A stretch of 64,000 bases of DNA. It comes from Aquimarina sp. MMG016. Its GTDB lineage: Bacteria; Bacteroidota; Bacteroidia; Flavobacteriales; Flavobacteriaceae. The notes beneath the pieces are model-generated. The model saw nothing but the letters and a program-made list of their open reading frames with translations. It was not told where the DNA came from and ran no database searches. Location: contig NZ_JAGJEA010000010.1 of NCBI RefSeq assembly GCF_018100805.1, positions 1-64,000 on the forward strand. The letters run 5' to 3'. The translations under genes and the position numbers were made by a program. Positions 63,899-64,000 of the stretch are shown one piece after another. Each line of letters starts with the position of its first letter. The first letter of the stretch is position 1.

Positions 63899-64000
63899 AT
63901 GAGAAATATTATTAAACGAATTATTCATCCCATTGCTAAAATAGGCTTTAAAACTTATTTTTCAAAACCGAGAAAATATAAGTTTGAAAACGTTGAAGCT
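63899..64000 (+). CDS. Start of a methyltransferase-like gene (cut by window edge)
   Basis: 34 codons from ATG 63899, directly after the radical SAM stop. The sequence MRNIIKRIIHPIAKIGF then KTYFSKPRKYKFENV resembles the N-terminus of HemK/release-factor-type methyltransferases found in similar loci. Too short for certainty. Confidence 0.5.
   Translation, partial: MRNIIKRIIHPIAKIGFKTYFSKPRKYKFENVEA

Overview
The window looks like chromosomal DNA of a marine-type Flavobacteriaceae member (Aquimarina-like is a guess). Supporting signs are high A+T content, TAnnTTTG-type -7 boxes, many lipoproteins and TonB/SusC-style outer-membrane logic, DUF4252 and DUF5777 families, a TPR-type sensor kinase, and a giant secreted protein built from calcium-binding DxDxDG repeats of the kind exported by the type 9 secretion system. 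No rRNA, tRNA, transposase or CRISPR array was seen.

Region by region: (1) 1-13485 (minus) is one uninterrupted frame of at least 4495 codons, cut by the left edge. It encodes a secreted giant with a signal peptide, many TSP3-like repeat blocks, a LamG-like domain, three Ig-like domains, choice-of-anchor-type domains and at least two pairs of internally duplicated modules. Two doubtful small membrane ORFs lie upstream of it. (2) 15.0-19.3 kb holds signalling genes: a NarL-type response regulator and its TPR histidine kinase, a 49-aa lipoprotein separated from the kinase by a perfect 64-bp palindrome, and a LytTR regulator whose receiver has Glu in place of the phosphorylatable Asp. (3) 19.8-22.6 kb carries a class III-type sirtuin, a HEAT-like protein and purB. 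(4) 22.9-26.7 kb carries an ECF sigma / anti-sigma / two DUF4252 proteins operon, divergent from an S41 protease lipoprotein.

(5) 26.8-35.9 kb is a cobalamin island. A B12 riboswitch precedes a BtuB-like TonB receptor on the minus strand. cobU-cobT-cobS-cobC (nucleotide-loop assembly) run on the plus strand, followed by a Dph6-like PP-loop ATPase and btuF-btuC-btuD. No corrin-ring genes are present here, so the island reads as uptake and salvage. btuD has no ordinary start codon where the family alignment needs one. (6) 36-43 kb contains rmuC with a run of small membrane, hydrolase and thioesterase genes, then a small envelope-redox group: two paralogous CxxCH lipoproteins, a DUF5777 barrel, an OB-fold protein and a YceI protein.

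(7) 43.4-64 kb is a large surface-glycan or glycolipid-type locus and the best candidate for an undescribed system. It opens with a tightly overlapping cassette: wHTH-nucleotidyltransferase, B12-binding radical SAM, methyltransferase, B12-binding radical SAM, methyltransferase. It continues with a GT2/methyltransferase pair on the minus strand. A nine-gene plus-strand run follows: GT39-like membrane glycosyltransferase, NodB deacetylase, GNAT, FkbM methyltransferase, GT4, ABC exporter, GT2, SPASM-type radical SAM, and a cadherin-like/arylsulfotransferase lipoprotein. It ends with an SGNH hydrolase, a third B12-binding radical SAM protein and a truncated methyltransferase-like start. The cobalamin salvage island about 8 kb away could supply the cofactor these radical SAM enzymes need; that link is inference.
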